Source: Chlorocebus sabaeus (lineage: Eukaryota > Chordata > Mammalia > Primates > Cercopithecidae). Taken from it: DNA of 64,000 nt. The notes below the pieces were generated by a model that saw only the letters and a program-made list of their open reading frames with translations, had not been told where the DNA came from and searched no databases. The stretch spans positions 744,001 to 808,000 of the forward strand of contig NW_027327637.1 of the NCBI RefSeq assembly GCF_047675955.1, in the 5' to 3' direction. A program made the position numbers and the translations under genes. This document shows, in pieces, positions 11,205 to 23,036 of the stretch; position 1 is the stretch's first letter, and every line of letters starts with the position of its first letter.

Positions 11205-11376
11205 AAGCTTTCTCAGAAACTGCTCTGTGTTCTTTTAATTCATCTCACAGAATTACATCTTTCCCTTCAAGAAGCCTTTCGCTAAGGCTCTTCTTGTGGA
11301 ATTGGCAAAGGGATATTTGGAAGCCCATGAAGGGCTATGGTGAAGAAGGAAATACCTTCCGTTCAAAAGTGGAAAG
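11205..11376 (+). repeat. Mutation-dense monomer, type D (copy 1)
   Basis: About ten substitutions cluster from 11191 to 11375: TTGAAAACTGG, GAATGAAG, TTTCTCAG (G10C), TTCTTTTAA (G30T), CAGAATT (G48A), GGCTCTT, CCATGAAGGG, GTGAAGAAGG, AATACCTTCC (T151C) and AAAAGTGG. Typical monomers here carry zero to three. TTCTCAGAAACT is the form I recall from human alphoid DNA, so part of this may be ancestral. The G10C change removes the TGA at 9-11 and creates an 81-codon open frame that I do not regard as a gene. Confidence 0.88.
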
Positions 11377-11548
11377 AAGCTTTCTGAGAAACTGCTCTGT
11401 GTTCTGTTAATTCATCTAGCAGAGTTACATCTCTTCCTTCAAGAAGCCTTTCGCTAAGGCTGTTCTTGTGGAATTGGCAAAGGGATATTTGGAAGCCCAT
11501 AGATTGCTATGGTGAAAAAGTAAATATCTTCCGTTCAAAACTGGAAAG
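11377..11548 (+). repeat. Marker monomer type E, directly after type D
   Basis: Same linked variants as 1920-2091 without the CAATAAGCC change. It follows the mutation-dense monomer at 11205, forming a D-E pair also seen at 18773-19116 and in the 13,071-bp copies. Confidence 0.85.
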
Positions 11549-13183
11549 AAGCTTTCTGAGAAACTGCTCTGTGTTCTGTTAATTCATCTCACAGAGTTAC
11601 ATCTTTCCCTTCAAGAAGTCTTTCGCTAAGGCTGTTCTTGTGGAATTGGCAAAGGGATATTTGGAAGCCCTTAGAGGGCTATGGTGAAAAAGGAAATATC
11701 TTCCGTTCAAAACTGGAAAGAAGCTTTCTGAGAAACTGCTCTGTGTTCTGTTAATTCATCTCACAGAGTTACATCTTTAACTTCAAGAAGCCTTTCGCTA
11801 AGGCTGTTCTTGTGGAACTGGCAAAGGGATATTTGGAAGCCCATAGAGGGCTATGTTGAAAAAGGAAATATCTTCCGTTCAAACCTGGAAAGAAGCTTTC
11901 TGAGAAACTGCTCTGTGTTCTGTTAATTCATCTCACAGAGTTACATCTTTCCCTTCAAGAAGCCTTTCGCTAAGGCTGTTCTTGTGGAATTGGCAAAGGG
12001 ATATTTGGAAGCCCATAGAGGGCTATGGTGAAAAAGGAAATATCTTTCGTTCAAAACTGGAAAGAAGCTTTCTGAGAAACTGCTCTGTGTTCTGTTAATT
12101 CATCTCACAGAGTTACATCTTTCCTTTCAAGAAGCCTTTCGCTAACGCTGTTCTTGTGGAATTGGCAAAGGGATATTTGGAAGCCCATAGAGGGCTATGG
12201 TGAAAAAGGAAATATCTTCCGTTCAAAACTGGAAAGAAGCTTTCTGAGAAACTGCTCTGTGTTCTGTTAATTCATCTCACAGAGTTACATCTTTCCCTTC
12301 AAGAAGCCTTTCGCTAAGGCTGTTCTTGTGGAATTGGCAAAGGGATATTTGGAAGCCCATAGAGGGCTATGGTGAAAAAGGAAATATCTTCCGTTCAAAA
12401 CTGGAAAGAAGCTTTCTGAGAAACTGCTCTGTGTTCTGTTAATTCATCTCACAGAGTTACATCTTTCCCTTCAAGAAGCCTTTCGCTAAGGCTGTTCTTG
12501 TGGAATTGGCAAAGGGATATTTGGAAGCCCATAGAGGGCTATGGTGAAAAAGGAAATATCTTCCGTTCAAAACTGGAGAGAAGCCTTCTGAGAAACTGTT
12601 CTATGTTCTGTTAATTCATCTCACAGAGTTACATCTTTCCCTTCAAGAAGCCTTTCGCTAAGGCTGTTCTTGTGGAATTGGCAAAGGGATATTTGGAAGC
12701 CCATAGAGGGCTATGGTGAAAAAGGAAATATCTTCCGTTCAAAACTGGAAAGAAGCTTTCTGAGAAACTGCTCTGTGTTCTGTTAATTCATCTCACAGTG
12801 TTACATCTTTAACTTCAAGAAGCCTTTCGCTAAGGCTGTTCTTGTGGAATTGGCAAAGGGATATTTGGAAGCCCATAGAGGGCTATGGTGAAAAATGAAA
12901 TATCTTCCGTTCAAAACTGGAAAGAAGCTTTCTGAGAAACTGCTCTGTGTTCTGTTAATTCATCTCACAGAGTTACATCTTTAACTTCAAGAAGCCTTTC
13001 GCTAAGGCTGTTCTTGTGGAATTGGCAAAGGGATATTTGGAAGCCCATAGAGGGCTATGGTGAAAAAGGAAATATCTTCCGTTCAAAACTGGAAAGAAGC
13101 TTTCTGAGAAACTGCTCTGTGTTCTGTTAATTCATCTCACAGAGTTACATCTTTCCCTTCAAGAAGCCTTTCGCTAAGGGTGT

Positions 13184-14871
13184 TCTTGTGGAATTGGCAA
13201 AGGGATATTTGGAAGCCCATAGAGGGCTATGGTGAAAAAGGAAATATCTTCCGTTCAAAACTGGAAAGAAGCTTTCTGAGAAACTGCTCTGTGTTCTGTT
13301 AATTCATCTCACAGAGTTACATCTTTAACTTCAAGAAGCCTTTCGCTAAGGCTGTTCTTGTGGAATTGGCAAAGGGATATTTGGAAGCCCATAGAGGGCT
13401 ATGGAGAAAAAGGAAATATCTTCCGTTCAAAACTAGAAAGAAGCTTTCTGAGAAACTGTTCTATGTTCTGTTAATTCATCTCACAGAGTTACATCTTTCC
13501 CTTCAAGAAGCCTTTCGCTTAGGCTGTTCTTGTGGAATTGGCAAAGGGATATTTGGAAGCCCATAGAAGGCTATGGTGAAAAAGGAAATATCTTTCGTTC
13601 AAAACTGGAAAGAAGCTTTCTGAGAAACTGCTCTGTGTTCTGTTAATTCATCTCACAGAGTTACATCTTTCCCTTCAAGAAGCCTTTCGCTAAGGCTGTT
13701 CTTGTGGAATTGGCAAAGGGATATTTGGAAGCCCATAGAGGGCTATGGTGAAAAAGGAAATATTTTCCGTTCAAAACTGGAAAGAAACTTTCTGAGAAAC
13801 TGCTCTGTGTTCTGTTAATTCATCTCACAGAGTTACATCTATCCTTTCAAGAAGCCTTTCGCTAACGCTGCTCTTGTGGAATTGGCAAAGGGATATTTGG
13901 AAGCCCATAGAGGGCTATGGTGAAAAAGGAAATATCTTCCGTTCAAAACTGGAAAGAAGCTTTCTGAGAAACTGCTCTGTGTTCTGTTAATTCATCTCAC
14001 AGAGTTACATCTTTCCCTTCAAGAAGCCTTTCGCTAAGGCTGTTCTTGTGGAATTGGCAAAGGGATATTTGGAAGCCCATAGAGGGCTATGGTGAAAAAG
14101 GAAATATCTTCCGTTCAAAACTGGAGAGAAGCTTTCTGAGAAACTGCTCTGTGTTCTGTTAATTCATCTCACAGAGTTACATCTTTCCCTTCAAGAAGCC
14201 TTTCGCTAAGGCTGTTCTTGTGGAATTGGCAAAGGGATATTTGGAAGCCCATAGAGGGCTATGGTGAAAAAGGAAATATCTTTCGTTCAAAACTGGAAAG
14301 AAGCTTTCTGAGAAACTGCTCTGTGTTCTGTTAATTCATCTCACAGAGTTACATCTTTCCCTTCAAGAAGCCTTTCGCTAAGCCTGTTCTTGTGGAATTG
14401 GCAAAGGGATATTTGGAAGCCCATAGAGGGCTATGGTGAAAAAGGAAATATCTTCCGTTCAAAACTGGAAAGAAGCTTTCTGAGAAACTGCTCTGTGTTC
14501 TGTTAATTCATCTCCCAGAGTTACATCTTTACCTTCAAGAAGCCTTTCGCTACGGCTGTTCTTGTGGAATTGGCAAAAGGATATTTGGAAGCCCATAGAG
14601 GTCTATGGTGAAAAAGGAAATATCTTCCGTTCAAAACTGGAAAGAAGCTTTCTGAGAAACTGCTCTGTGTTCTGTTAATTCATCTCACAGAGTTACATCT
14701 TTCCCTTCAAGAAGCCTTTCGCTAAGGCTGTTCTTGTGGAATTGGCAAAGGGATATTTGGAAGCCCATAGAGGGCTATGGTGAAAAAGGAAATATCTTCC
14801 GTTCAAAACTGGAAAGAAGCTTTCTGAGAAACTGCTCTGTGTTCTGTTAATTCATCTCACAGAGTTACATC
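13184..14871 (+). repeat. 13-monomer duplication, copy 1 (partner 15420-17107)
   Basis: Markers recur at +2,236 bp (13 x 172): CTATGGAG with AAACTAGAAAG and CGCTTAGG (13360-13566 against 15596-15802), AGAAGGCTATGG, AATATTTTCC with GAAACTTTC (monomers 13785 and 16021), TATCCTTTC with TAACGCTGC, and CTCCCAGAG at 14513/16749. Differences: GGTTAAAA at 15984, TTTCG against TTCCG at 14281/16517, GAACCTG at 16549. Outside these limits the two diverge (AAGGGTG near 13180 against AAGGCTG; TTTACC near 14874 against TTTCCC). Confidence 0.85.
13785..13956 (+). repeat. HindIII-negative monomer (G3A), preceded by a 9-bp A/T run
   Basis: AAGCTT is changed to AAACTT. The preceding monomer has C152T (AAATATTTT, a 9-bp A/T run), and this unit has TATCCTTTC and TAACGCTGC. 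The same set recurs in monomers starting at 16021, 20837, 22041, 26856, 29092, 33908 and 35112: eight copies, four in each 12.8-kb segment. At ~41.1 kb and 54-55.5 kb the related monomers keep AAGCTT but have CAGAG at positions 8-12. Confidence 0.85.
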
Positions 14872-15419
14872 TTTACCTTCAAGAAGCCTTTCGCTAAGGC
14901 TGTTCTTGTGGAATTGGCAAAGGGATATTTGGAAGCCCATAGAGGGCTATGGTGAAAAAGGAAGTATCTTCCGTTCAAAACTGGAAAGAAGCTTTCTGAG
15001 AAACTGCTCTGTGTTCTGTTAATTCATCTCACAGAGTTACATCTTTCCCTTCAAGAAGCCTTTCGCTAAGGCTGTTCTTGTGGAATTGGCAAAGGGATAT
15101 TTGGAAGCCCATAGAGGGCTATGGTGAAAAAGGAAATATCTTCCTTTCAAAACTGGAAAGAAGCTTTCTGAGAAACTGCTCTGTGTTCTGTTAATTCATC
15201 TCACAGAGTTACATCTTTAACTTCAAGAAGCCTTTCGCTAAGGCTGTTCTTGTGGAACTGGCAAAGGGATATTTGGAAGCCCATAGAGGGCTATGTTGAA
15301 AAAGGAAATATCTTCCGTTCAAACCTGGAAAGAAGCTTTCTGAGAAACTGCTCTGTGTTCTGTTAATTCATCTCACAGAGTTACATCTTTCCCTTCAAGA
15401 AGCCTTTCGCTAAGGCTGT

Positions 15420-17107
15420 TCTTGTGGAATTGGCAAAGGGATATTTGGAAGCCCATAGAGGGCTATGGTGAAAAAGGAAATATCTTCCGTTCAAAACTGG
15501 AAAGAAGCTTTCTGAGAAACTGCTCTGTGTTCTGTTAATTCATCTCACAGAGTTACATCTTTAACTTCAAGAAGCCTTTCGCTAAGGCTGTTCTTGTGGA
15601 ATTGGCAAAGGGATATTTGGAAGCCCATAGAGGGCTATGGAGAAAAAGGAAATATCTTCCGTTCAAAACTAGAAAGAAGCTTTCTGAGAAACTGTTCTAT
15701 GTTCTGTTAATTCATCTCACAGAGTTACATCTTTCCCTTCAAGAAGCCTTTCGCTTAGGCTGTTCTTGTGGAATTGGCAAAGGGATATTTGGAAGCCCAT
15801 AGAAGGCTATGGTGAAAAAGGAAATATCTTTCGTTCAAAACTGGAAAGAAGCTTTCTGAGAAACTGCTCTGTGTTCTGTTAATTCATCTCACAGAGTTAC
15901 ATCTTTCCCTTCAAGAAGCCTTTCGCTAAGGCTGTTCTTGTGGAATTGGCAAAGGGATATTTGGAAGCCCATAGAGGGCTATGGTTAAAAAGGAAATATT
16001 TTCCGTTCAAAACTGGAAAGAAACTTTCTGAGAAACTGCTCTGTGTTCTGTTAATTCATCTCACAGAGTTACATCTATCCTTTCAAGAAGCCTTTCGCTA
16101 ACGCTGCTCTTGTGGAATTGGCAAAGGGATATTTGGAAGCCCATAGAGGGCTATGGTGAAAAAGGAAATATCTTCCGTTCAAAACTGGAAAGAAGCTTTC
16201 TGAGAAACTGCTCTGTGTTCTGTTAATTCATCTCACAGAGTTACATCTTTCCCTTCAAGAAGCCTTTCGCTAAGGCTGTTCTTGTGGAATTGGCAAAGGG
16301 ATATTTGGAAGCCCATAGAGGGCTATGGTGAAAAAGGAAATATCTTCCGTTCAAAACTGGAGAGAAGCTTTCTGAGAAACTGCTCTGTGTTCTGTTAATT
16401 CATCTCACAGAGTTACATCTTTCCCTTCAAGAAGCCTTTCGCTAAGGCTGTTCTTGTGGAATTGGCAAAGGGATATTTGGAAGCCCATAGAGGGCTATGG
16501 TGAAAAAGGAAATATCTTCCGTTCAAAACTGGAAAGAAGCTTTCTGAGAACCTGCTCTGTGTTCTGTTAATTCATCTCACAGAGTTACATCTTTCCCTTC
16601 AAGAAGCCTTTCGCTAAGCCTGTTCTTGTGGAATTGGCAAAGGGATATTTGGAAGCCCATAGAGGGCTATGGTGAAAAAGGAAATATCTTCCGTTCAAAA
16701 CTGGAAAGAAGCTTTCTGAGAAACTGCTCTGTGTTCTGTTAATTCATCTCCCAGAGTTACATCTTTACCTTCAAGAAGCCTTTCGCTACGGCTGTTCTTG
16801 TGGAATTGGCAAAAGGATATTTGGAAGCCCATAGAGGTCTATGGTGAAAAAGGAAATATCTTCCGTTCAAAACTGGAAAGAAGCTTTCTGAGAAACTGCT
16901 CTGTGTTCTGTTAATTCATCTCACAGAGTTACATCTTTCCCTTCAAGAAGCCTTTCGCTAAGGCTGTTCTTGTGGAATTGGCAAAGGGATATTTGGAAGC
17001 CCATAGAGGGCTATGGTGAAAAAGGAAATATCTTTCGTTCAAAACTGGAAAGAAGCTTTCTGAGAAACTGCTCTGTGTTCTGTTAATTCATCTCACAGAG
17101 TTACATC
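15420..17107 (+). repeat. 13-monomer duplication, copy 2
   Basis: Partner of 13184-14871. The few private substitutions (GGTTAAAA, GAACCTG) are also present in the 13,071-bp copy (about 28491-30178). This orders events: the 13-monomer duplication and its divergence came first, the 12.8-kb duplication later. Confidence 0.85.
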
Positions 17108-17189
17108 TTTCCCTTCAAGAAGCCTTTCGCTAAGGCTGTTCTTGTGGAATTGGCAAAGGGATATTTGGAAGCCCATAGAGGGCTAGGGT

Positions 17190-17952
17190 GAAAAAGGAAA
17201 TATCTTCCGTTCAAAACTGGAAAGAAGCTTTCTGAGAAACTGCTCTGTGTTCTGTTAATTCATCTCACAGAGTTACATCTTTAACTTCAAGAAGCCTTTC
17301 GCTAAGGCTGTTCTTGTGGAATTGGCAAAGGGATATTTGGAAGCCCATAGAGGGCTATGGAGAAAAAGGAAATATCTTCCGTTCAAAACTGGAAAGAAGC
17401 TTTCTGAGAAACTGTTCTATGTTCTGTTAATTCATCTCACAGAGTTACATCTTTCCCTTCAAGAAGCCTTTCGCTAAGGCTGTTCTTGTGGAATTGGCAA
17501 AGGGATATTTGGAAGCCCATAGAGGGCTATGGTGAAAAAGGAAATATCTTCCGTTCAAAACTGGAGAGAAGCTTTCTGAGAAACTGCTCTGTGTTCTGTT
17601 AATTCATCTCACAGAGTTACATCTTTCCCTTCAAGAAGCCTTTCGCTAAGCCTGTTCTTGTGGAATTGGCAAAGGGATATTTGGAAGCCCATAGAGGGCT
17701 ATGGTGAAAAAGGAAATATCTTCCGTTGAAAACTGGAATGAAGCTTTCTCAGAAACTGCTCTGTGTTCTTTTAATTCATCTCACAGAATTACATCTTTCC
17801 CTTCAAGAAGCCTTTCGCTAAGGCTCTTCTTGTGGAATTGGCAAAGGGATATTTGGAAGCCCATGAAGGGCTATGGTGAAGAAGGAAATACCTTCCGTTC
17901 AAAAGTGGAAAGAAGCTTTCTGAGAAACTGCTCTGTGTTCTGTTAATTCATC
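17190..17952 (+). repeat. 6-monomer-spaced duplication, copy 1 (partner 18222-18984)
   Basis: Recurs at +1,032 bp: AA59-60 monomer (17281/18313), CTATGGAG with GTTCTATG, GCCTG, then the mutation-dense type D monomer (17741/18773). It differs at GGAGAG (17567) against GGAAAG. It ends where copy 2 switches to the CTAGCAGAG monomer. Both copies recur 13,071 bp later. Confidence 0.83.
17741..17912 (+). repeat. Mutation-dense monomer, type D (copy 2)
   Basis: Same substitution set as 11205-11376, except that the preceding monomer reads CTATGGTG rather than CTATGGAG. Here it is followed by an ordinary monomer rather than by the AGCAGAG/TAGATTGC monomer. Confidence 0.88.
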
Positions 17953-18221
17953 TCACAGAGTTACATCTTTCCCTTCAAGAAGCCTTTCGCTAAGGCTGTT
18001 CTTGTGGAATTGGCAAAGGGATATTTGGAAGCCCATAGAGGGCTATGGTGAAAAAGGAAATATCTTCCGTTCAAAACTGGAAAGAAGCTTTCTGAGAAAC
18101 TGCTCTGTGTTCTGTTAATTCATCTCACAGAGTTACATCTTTCCCTTCAAGAAGCCTTTCGCTAAGGCTGTTCTTGTGGAATTGGCAAAGGGATATTTGG
18201 AAGCCCATAGAGGGCTATGGT

Positions 18222-18984
18222 GAAAAAGGAAATATCTTCCGTTCAAAACTGGAAAGAAGCTTTCTGAGAAACTGCTCTGTGTTCTGTTAATTCATCTCAC
18301 AGAGTTACATCTTTAACTTCAAGAAGCCTTTCGCTAAGGCTGTTCTTGTGGAATTGGCAAAGGGATATTTGGAAGCCCATAGAGGGCTATGGAGAAAAAG
18401 GAAATATCTTCCGTTCAAAACTGGAAAGAAGCTTTCTGAGAAACTGTTCTATGTTCTGTTAATTCATCTCACAGAGTTACATCTTTCCCTTCAAGAAGCC
18501 TTTCGCTAAGGCTGTTCTTGTGGAATTGGCAAAGGGATATTTGGAAGCCCATAGAGGGCTATGGTGAAAAAGGAAATATCTTCCGTTCAAAACTGGAAAG
18601 AAGCTTTCTGAGAAACTGCTCTGTGTTCTGTTAATTCATCTCACAGAGTTACATCTTTCCCTTCAAGAAGCCTTTCGCTAAGCCTGTTCTTGTGGAATTG
18701 GCAAAGGGATATTTGGAAGCCCATAGAGGGCTATGGTGAAAAAGGAAATATCTTCCGTTGAAAACTGGAATGAAGCTTTCTCAGAAACTGCTCTGTGTTC
18801 TTTTAATTCATCTCACAGAATTACATCTTTCCCTTCAAGAAGCCTTTCGCTAAGGCTCTTCTTGTGGAATTGGCAAAGGGATATTTGGAAGCCCATGAAG
18901 GGCTATGGTGAAGAAGGAAATACCTTCCGTTCAAAAGTGGAAAGAAGCTTTCTGAGAAACTGCTCTGTGTTCTGTTAATTCATC
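18222..18984 (+). repeat. 6-monomer-spaced duplication, copy 2
   Basis: Partner of 17190-17952. It continues into a type E monomer as the ancestral 11205-11548 arrangement does, so copy 2 probably keeps the older right flank and copy 1 is the derived insertion. Confidence 0.8.
18773..18944 (+). repeat. Mutation-dense monomer, type D (copy 3)
   Basis: Same substitution set, 1,032 bp (six monomers) after 17741. It is followed directly by the AGCAGAG/TAGATTGC monomer at 18945-19116, as the copy at 11205 is. Confidence 0.88.
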
Positions 18985-19116
18985 TAGCAGAGTTACATCT
19001 CTTCCTTCAAGAAGCCTTTCGCTAAGGCTGTTCTTGTGGAATTGGCAAAGGGATATTTGGAAGCCCATAGATTGCTATGGTGAAAAAGTAAATATCTTCC
19101 GTTGAAAACTGGAAAG
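18945..19116 (+). repeat. Marker monomer type E, directly after type D
   Basis: Second D-E pair within the 12.8-kb segment. The next junction carries a private GTTGAAAAC (near 19101) that distinguishes it from the copy at 11377. Copied at 32016-32187. Confidence 0.85.
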
Positions 19117-20578
19117 AAGCTTTCTGAGAAACTGCTCTGTGTTCTGTTAATTCATCTCACAGAGTTACATCTTTCCCTTCAAGAAGTCTTTCGCTAAGGC
19201 TGTTCTTGTGGAATTGGCAAAGGGATATTTGGAAGCCCTTAGAGGGCTATGGTGAAAAAGGAAATATCTTCCGTTCAAAACTGGAAAGAAGCTTTCTGAG
19301 AAACTGCTCTGTGTTCTGTTAATTCATCTCACAGAGTTACATCTTTCCCTTCAAGAAGCCTTTCGCTAAGGCTGTTCTTGTGGAATTGGCAAAGGGATAT
19401 TTGGAAGCCCATAGAGGGCTATGGTGAAAAAGGAAATATCTTCCGTTCAAAACTGGAAAGAAGCTTTCTGAGAAACTGCTCTGTGTTCTGTTAATTCATC
19501 TCACAGAGTTACATCTTTCCCTTCAAGAAGCCTTTCGCTAAGGCTGTTCTTGTGGAATTGGCAAAGGGATATTTGGAAGCCCATAGAGGGCTATGGTGAA
19601 AAAGGAAATATCTTCCGTTCAAAACTGGAGAGAAGCCTTCTGAGAAACTGTTCTATGTTCTGTTAATTCATCTCACAGAGTTACATCTTTACCTTCAAGA
19701 AGCCTTTCGCTAAGGCTGTTCTTGTGGAATTGGCAAAGGGATATTTGAAAGCCCATAGAGGGCTATGGTGAAAAAGGAAATATCTTCCGTTCAAAACTGG
19801 AAAGAAGCTTTCTGAGAAACTGCTCTGTGTTCGGTTAATTCATCTCACAGAGTTACATCTTTAACTTCAAGAAGCCTTTCGCTAAGGCTGTTCTTGTGGA
19901 ATTGGCAAAGGGATATTTGGAAGCCCATAGAGGGCTATGGTGAAAAAGGAAATATCTTCCGTTCAAAACTGGAAAGAAGCTTTCTGAGAAACTGCTCTGT
20001 GTTCTGTTAATTCATCTCACAGAGTTACATCTGTCCTTTCCAGAAGCCTTTCGCTAACGCTGTTCTTGTGGAATTGGCAAAGGGATATTTGGAAGCCCAT
20101 AGAGGGCTATGGTGAAAAAGGAAATATCTTCCGTTCAAAACTGGAAAGAAGCTTTCTGAGAAACTGCTCTGTGTTCTGTTAATTCATCTCACAGAGTTAC
20201 ATCTTTCCCTTCAAGAAGCCTTTCGCTAAGGGTGTTCTTGTGGAATTGGCAAAGGGATATTTGGAAGCCCATAGAGGGCTATGGTGAAAAAGGAAATATC
20301 TTTCGTTCAAAACTGGAAAGAAGCTTTCTGAGAAACTGCTCTGTGTTCTGTTAATTCATCTCACAGAGTTACATCTTTAACTTCAAGAAGCCTTTCGCTA
20401 AGGCTGTTCTTGTGGAATTGGCAAAGGGATATTTGGAAGCCCATAGAGGGCTATGGAGAAAAAGGAAATATCTTCCGTTCAAAACTAGAAAGAAGCTTTC
20501 TGAGAAACTGTTCTATGTTCTGTTAATTCATCTCACAGAGTTACATCTTTCCCTTCAAGAAGCCTTTCGCTTAGGCTC

Positions 20579-21574
20579 TTCTTGTGGAATTGGCAAAGGG
20601 ATATTTGGAAGCCCATAGAAGGCTATGGTGAAAAAGGAAATATCTTTCGTTCAAAACTGGAAAGAAGCTTTCTGAGAAACTGCTCTGTGTTCTGTTAATT
20701 CATCTCACAGAGTTACATCTTTCCCTTCAAGAAGCCTTTCGCTAAGGCTGTTCTTGTGGAATTGGCAAAGGGATATTTGGAAGCCCATAGAGGGCTATGG
20801 TGAAAAAGGAAATATTTTCCGTTCAAAACTGGAAAGAAACTTTCTGAGAAACTGCTCTGTGTTCTGTTAATTCATCTCACAGAGTTACATCTATCCTTTC
20901 AAGAAGCCTTTCGCTAACGCTGCTCTTGTGGAATTGGCAAAGGGATATTTGGAAGCCCTTAGAGGGCTATGGTGAAAAAGGAAATATCTTCCGTTCAAAA
21001 CTGGAAAGAAGCTTTCTGAGAAACTGCTCTGTGTTCTGTTAATTCATCTCACAGAGTTACATCTTTCCCTTCAAGAAGCCTTTCGCTAAGGCTGTTCTTG
21101 TGGAATTGGCAAAGGGATATTTGGAAGCCCATAGAGGGCTATGTTGAAAAAGGAAATATCTTCCGTTCAAAACTGGAGAGAAGCTTTCTGAGAAACTGCT
21201 CTGTGTTCTGTTAATTCATCTCACAGAGTTACATCTTTCCCTTCAAGAAGCCTTTCGCTAAGGCTGTTCTTGTGGAATTGGCAAAGGGATATTTGGAAGC
21301 CCATAGAGGGCTATGGTGAAAAAGGAAATATCTTCCGTTCAAAACTGGAGAGAAGCTTTCTGAGAAACTGTTCTATGTTCTGTTAATTCATCTCACAGAG
21401 TTACATCTTTCCCCTCAAGAAGCCTTTCGCTAAGGCTGTTCTTGTGGAATTGGCAAAGGGATATTTGGAAGCCCATAGAGGGCTATGGTGAAAAAGGAAA
21501 TATCTTCCGTTCAAAACTGGAAAGAAGCTTTCTGAGAAACTGCTCTGTGTTCTGTTAATTCATCTCACAGAGTT
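20579..21574 (+). repeat. 7-monomer-spaced duplication, copy 1 (partner 21783-22778)
   Basis: A ~996-bp stretch recurs at +1,204 bp (7 x 172) with the same markers: AGAAGGCTATGG, AATATTTTCC/GAAACTTTC (monomers 20837 and 22041), TATCCTTTC with TAACGCTGC, GCCCTTAGAGG, CTATGTTG and CCCCTC. Left limit: GGCTCTT near 20573 against GGCTGTT. No difference was seen inside. Confidence 0.83.
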
Positions 21575-21782
21575 ACATCTTTAACTTCAAGAAGCCTTTC
21601 GCTAAGGCTGTTCTTGTGGAATTGGCAAAGGGATATTTGGAAGCCCATAGAGGGCTATGGTGAAAAAGGAAATATCTTCCGTTCAAAACTGGAAAGAAGC
21701 TTTCTGAGAAACTGCTCTGTGTTCTGTTAATTCATCTCACAGAGTTACATCTTTCCCTTCAAGAAGCCTTTCGCTAAGGCTG

Positions 21783-22778
21783 TTCTTGTGGAATTGGCAA
21801 AGGGATATTTGGAAGCCCATAGAAGGCTATGGTGAAAAAGGAAATATCTTTCGTTCAAAACTGGAAAGAAGCTTTCTGAGAAACTGCTCTGTGTTCTGTT
21901 AATTCATCTCACAGAGTTACATCTTTCCCTTCAAGAAGCCTTTCGCTAAGGCTGTTCTTGTGGAATTGGCAAAGGGATATTTGGAAGCCCATAGAGGGCT
22001 ATGGTGAAAAAGGAAATATTTTCCGTTCAAAACTGGAAAGAAACTTTCTGAGAAACTGCTCTGTGTTCTGTTAATTCATCTCACAGAGTTACATCTATCC
22101 TTTCAAGAAGCCTTTCGCTAACGCTGCTCTTGTGGAATTGGCAAAGGGATATTTGGAAGCCCTTAGAGGGCTATGGTGAAAAAGGAAATATCTTCCGTTC
22201 AAAACTGGAAAGAAGCTTTCTGAGAAACTGCTCTGTGTTCTGTTAATTCATCTCACAGAGTTACATCTTTCCCTTCAAGAAGCCTTTCGCTAAGGCTGTT
22301 CTTGTGGAATTGGCAAAGGGATATTTGGAAGCCCATAGAGGGCTATGTTGAAAAAGGAAATATCTTCCGTTCAAAACTGGAGAGAAGCTTTCTGAGAAAC
22401 TGCTCTGTGTTCTGTTAATTCATCTCACAGAGTTACATCTTTCCCTTCAAGAAGCCTTTCGCTAAGGCTGTTCTTGTGGAATTGGCAAAGGGATATTTGG
22501 AAGCCCATAGAGGGCTATGGTGAAAAAGGAAATATCTTCCGTTCAAAACTGGAGAGAAGCTTTCTGAGAAACTGTTCTATGTTCTGTTAATTCATCTCAC
22601 AGAGTTACATCTTTCCCCTCAAGAAGCCTTTCGCTAAGGCTGTTCTTGTGGAATTGGCAAAGGGATATTTGGAAGCCCATAGAGGGCTATGGTGAAAAAG
22701 GAAATATCTTCCGTTCAAAACTGGAAAGAAGCTTTCTGAGAAACTGCTCTGTGTTCTGTTAATTCATCTCACAGAGTT
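21783..22778 (+). repeat. 7-monomer-spaced duplication, copy 2
   Basis: Partner of 20579-21574. Its right end coincides with the right end of the 12.8-kb identity (22778), which suggests that the same register or breakpoint was used more than once. Confidence 0.8.
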
Positions 22779-23036
22779 CCATCTTTACCTTCAAGAAGCC
22801 TTTCGCTAAGGCTGTTCTTGTGGAATTGGCAAAGGGATATTTGGAAGCCCATAGAGGGCTATGGTGAAAAAGGAAATATCTTCTATTCAAAACTGGAAAG
22901 AAGCTTTCTGAGAAACTGCTCTGTGTTCTGTTAATTCATCTCACAGAGTTACATCTTTCTCTTCAAGAAGTCTTTCGCTAAGCCTGTTCTTGTGGAATTG
23001 GCAAAGGGATATTTCGAAGCCCATAGAGGGCTATGT
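22779..23036 (+). repeat. 258-bp junction strip between the two 12.8-kb copies
   Basis: One and a half alphoid monomers with variants found on neither side at this position: CAGAGTTCC at 22774-22782, TTTACC, TTCTATTC at 22882, TTTCTCTTC, AAGTCTTTC, G83C (GCCTG) and ATTTCGAAG. It marks the recombination junction. Copy 1's equivalent of the left breakpoint (9708-9965) is different sequence. Confidence 0.8.

Larger units (their letters stand above)
9966..22778 (+). repeat. 12.8-kb duplicated segment, copy 1 (period 13,071 bp)
   Basis: Seen: every rare variant I compared recurs at exactly +13,071 bp. Examples are GTCACAGAG 10040/23111, GGAACCCCTAG 10632/23703, TTCATTC 10890/23961, AAAAATGAAA 12891/25962, GGAAGTATC 14961/28032, GAACCTG 16549/29620, CTAGGGTG 17185/30256, TTCGGTT 19831/32902, TGTCCTTTCC 20032/33103 and CCCCTC 21413/34484. 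I saw no mismatch inside the segment, though not every base was compared. The left edge is set by G at 9965 against T at 23036, the right edge by C at 22779 against A at 35850. The period is 76 monomers less 1 bp because of the 171-bp monomer inside. It contains nested 13-, 6- and 7-monomer duplications. Confidence 0.9.
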
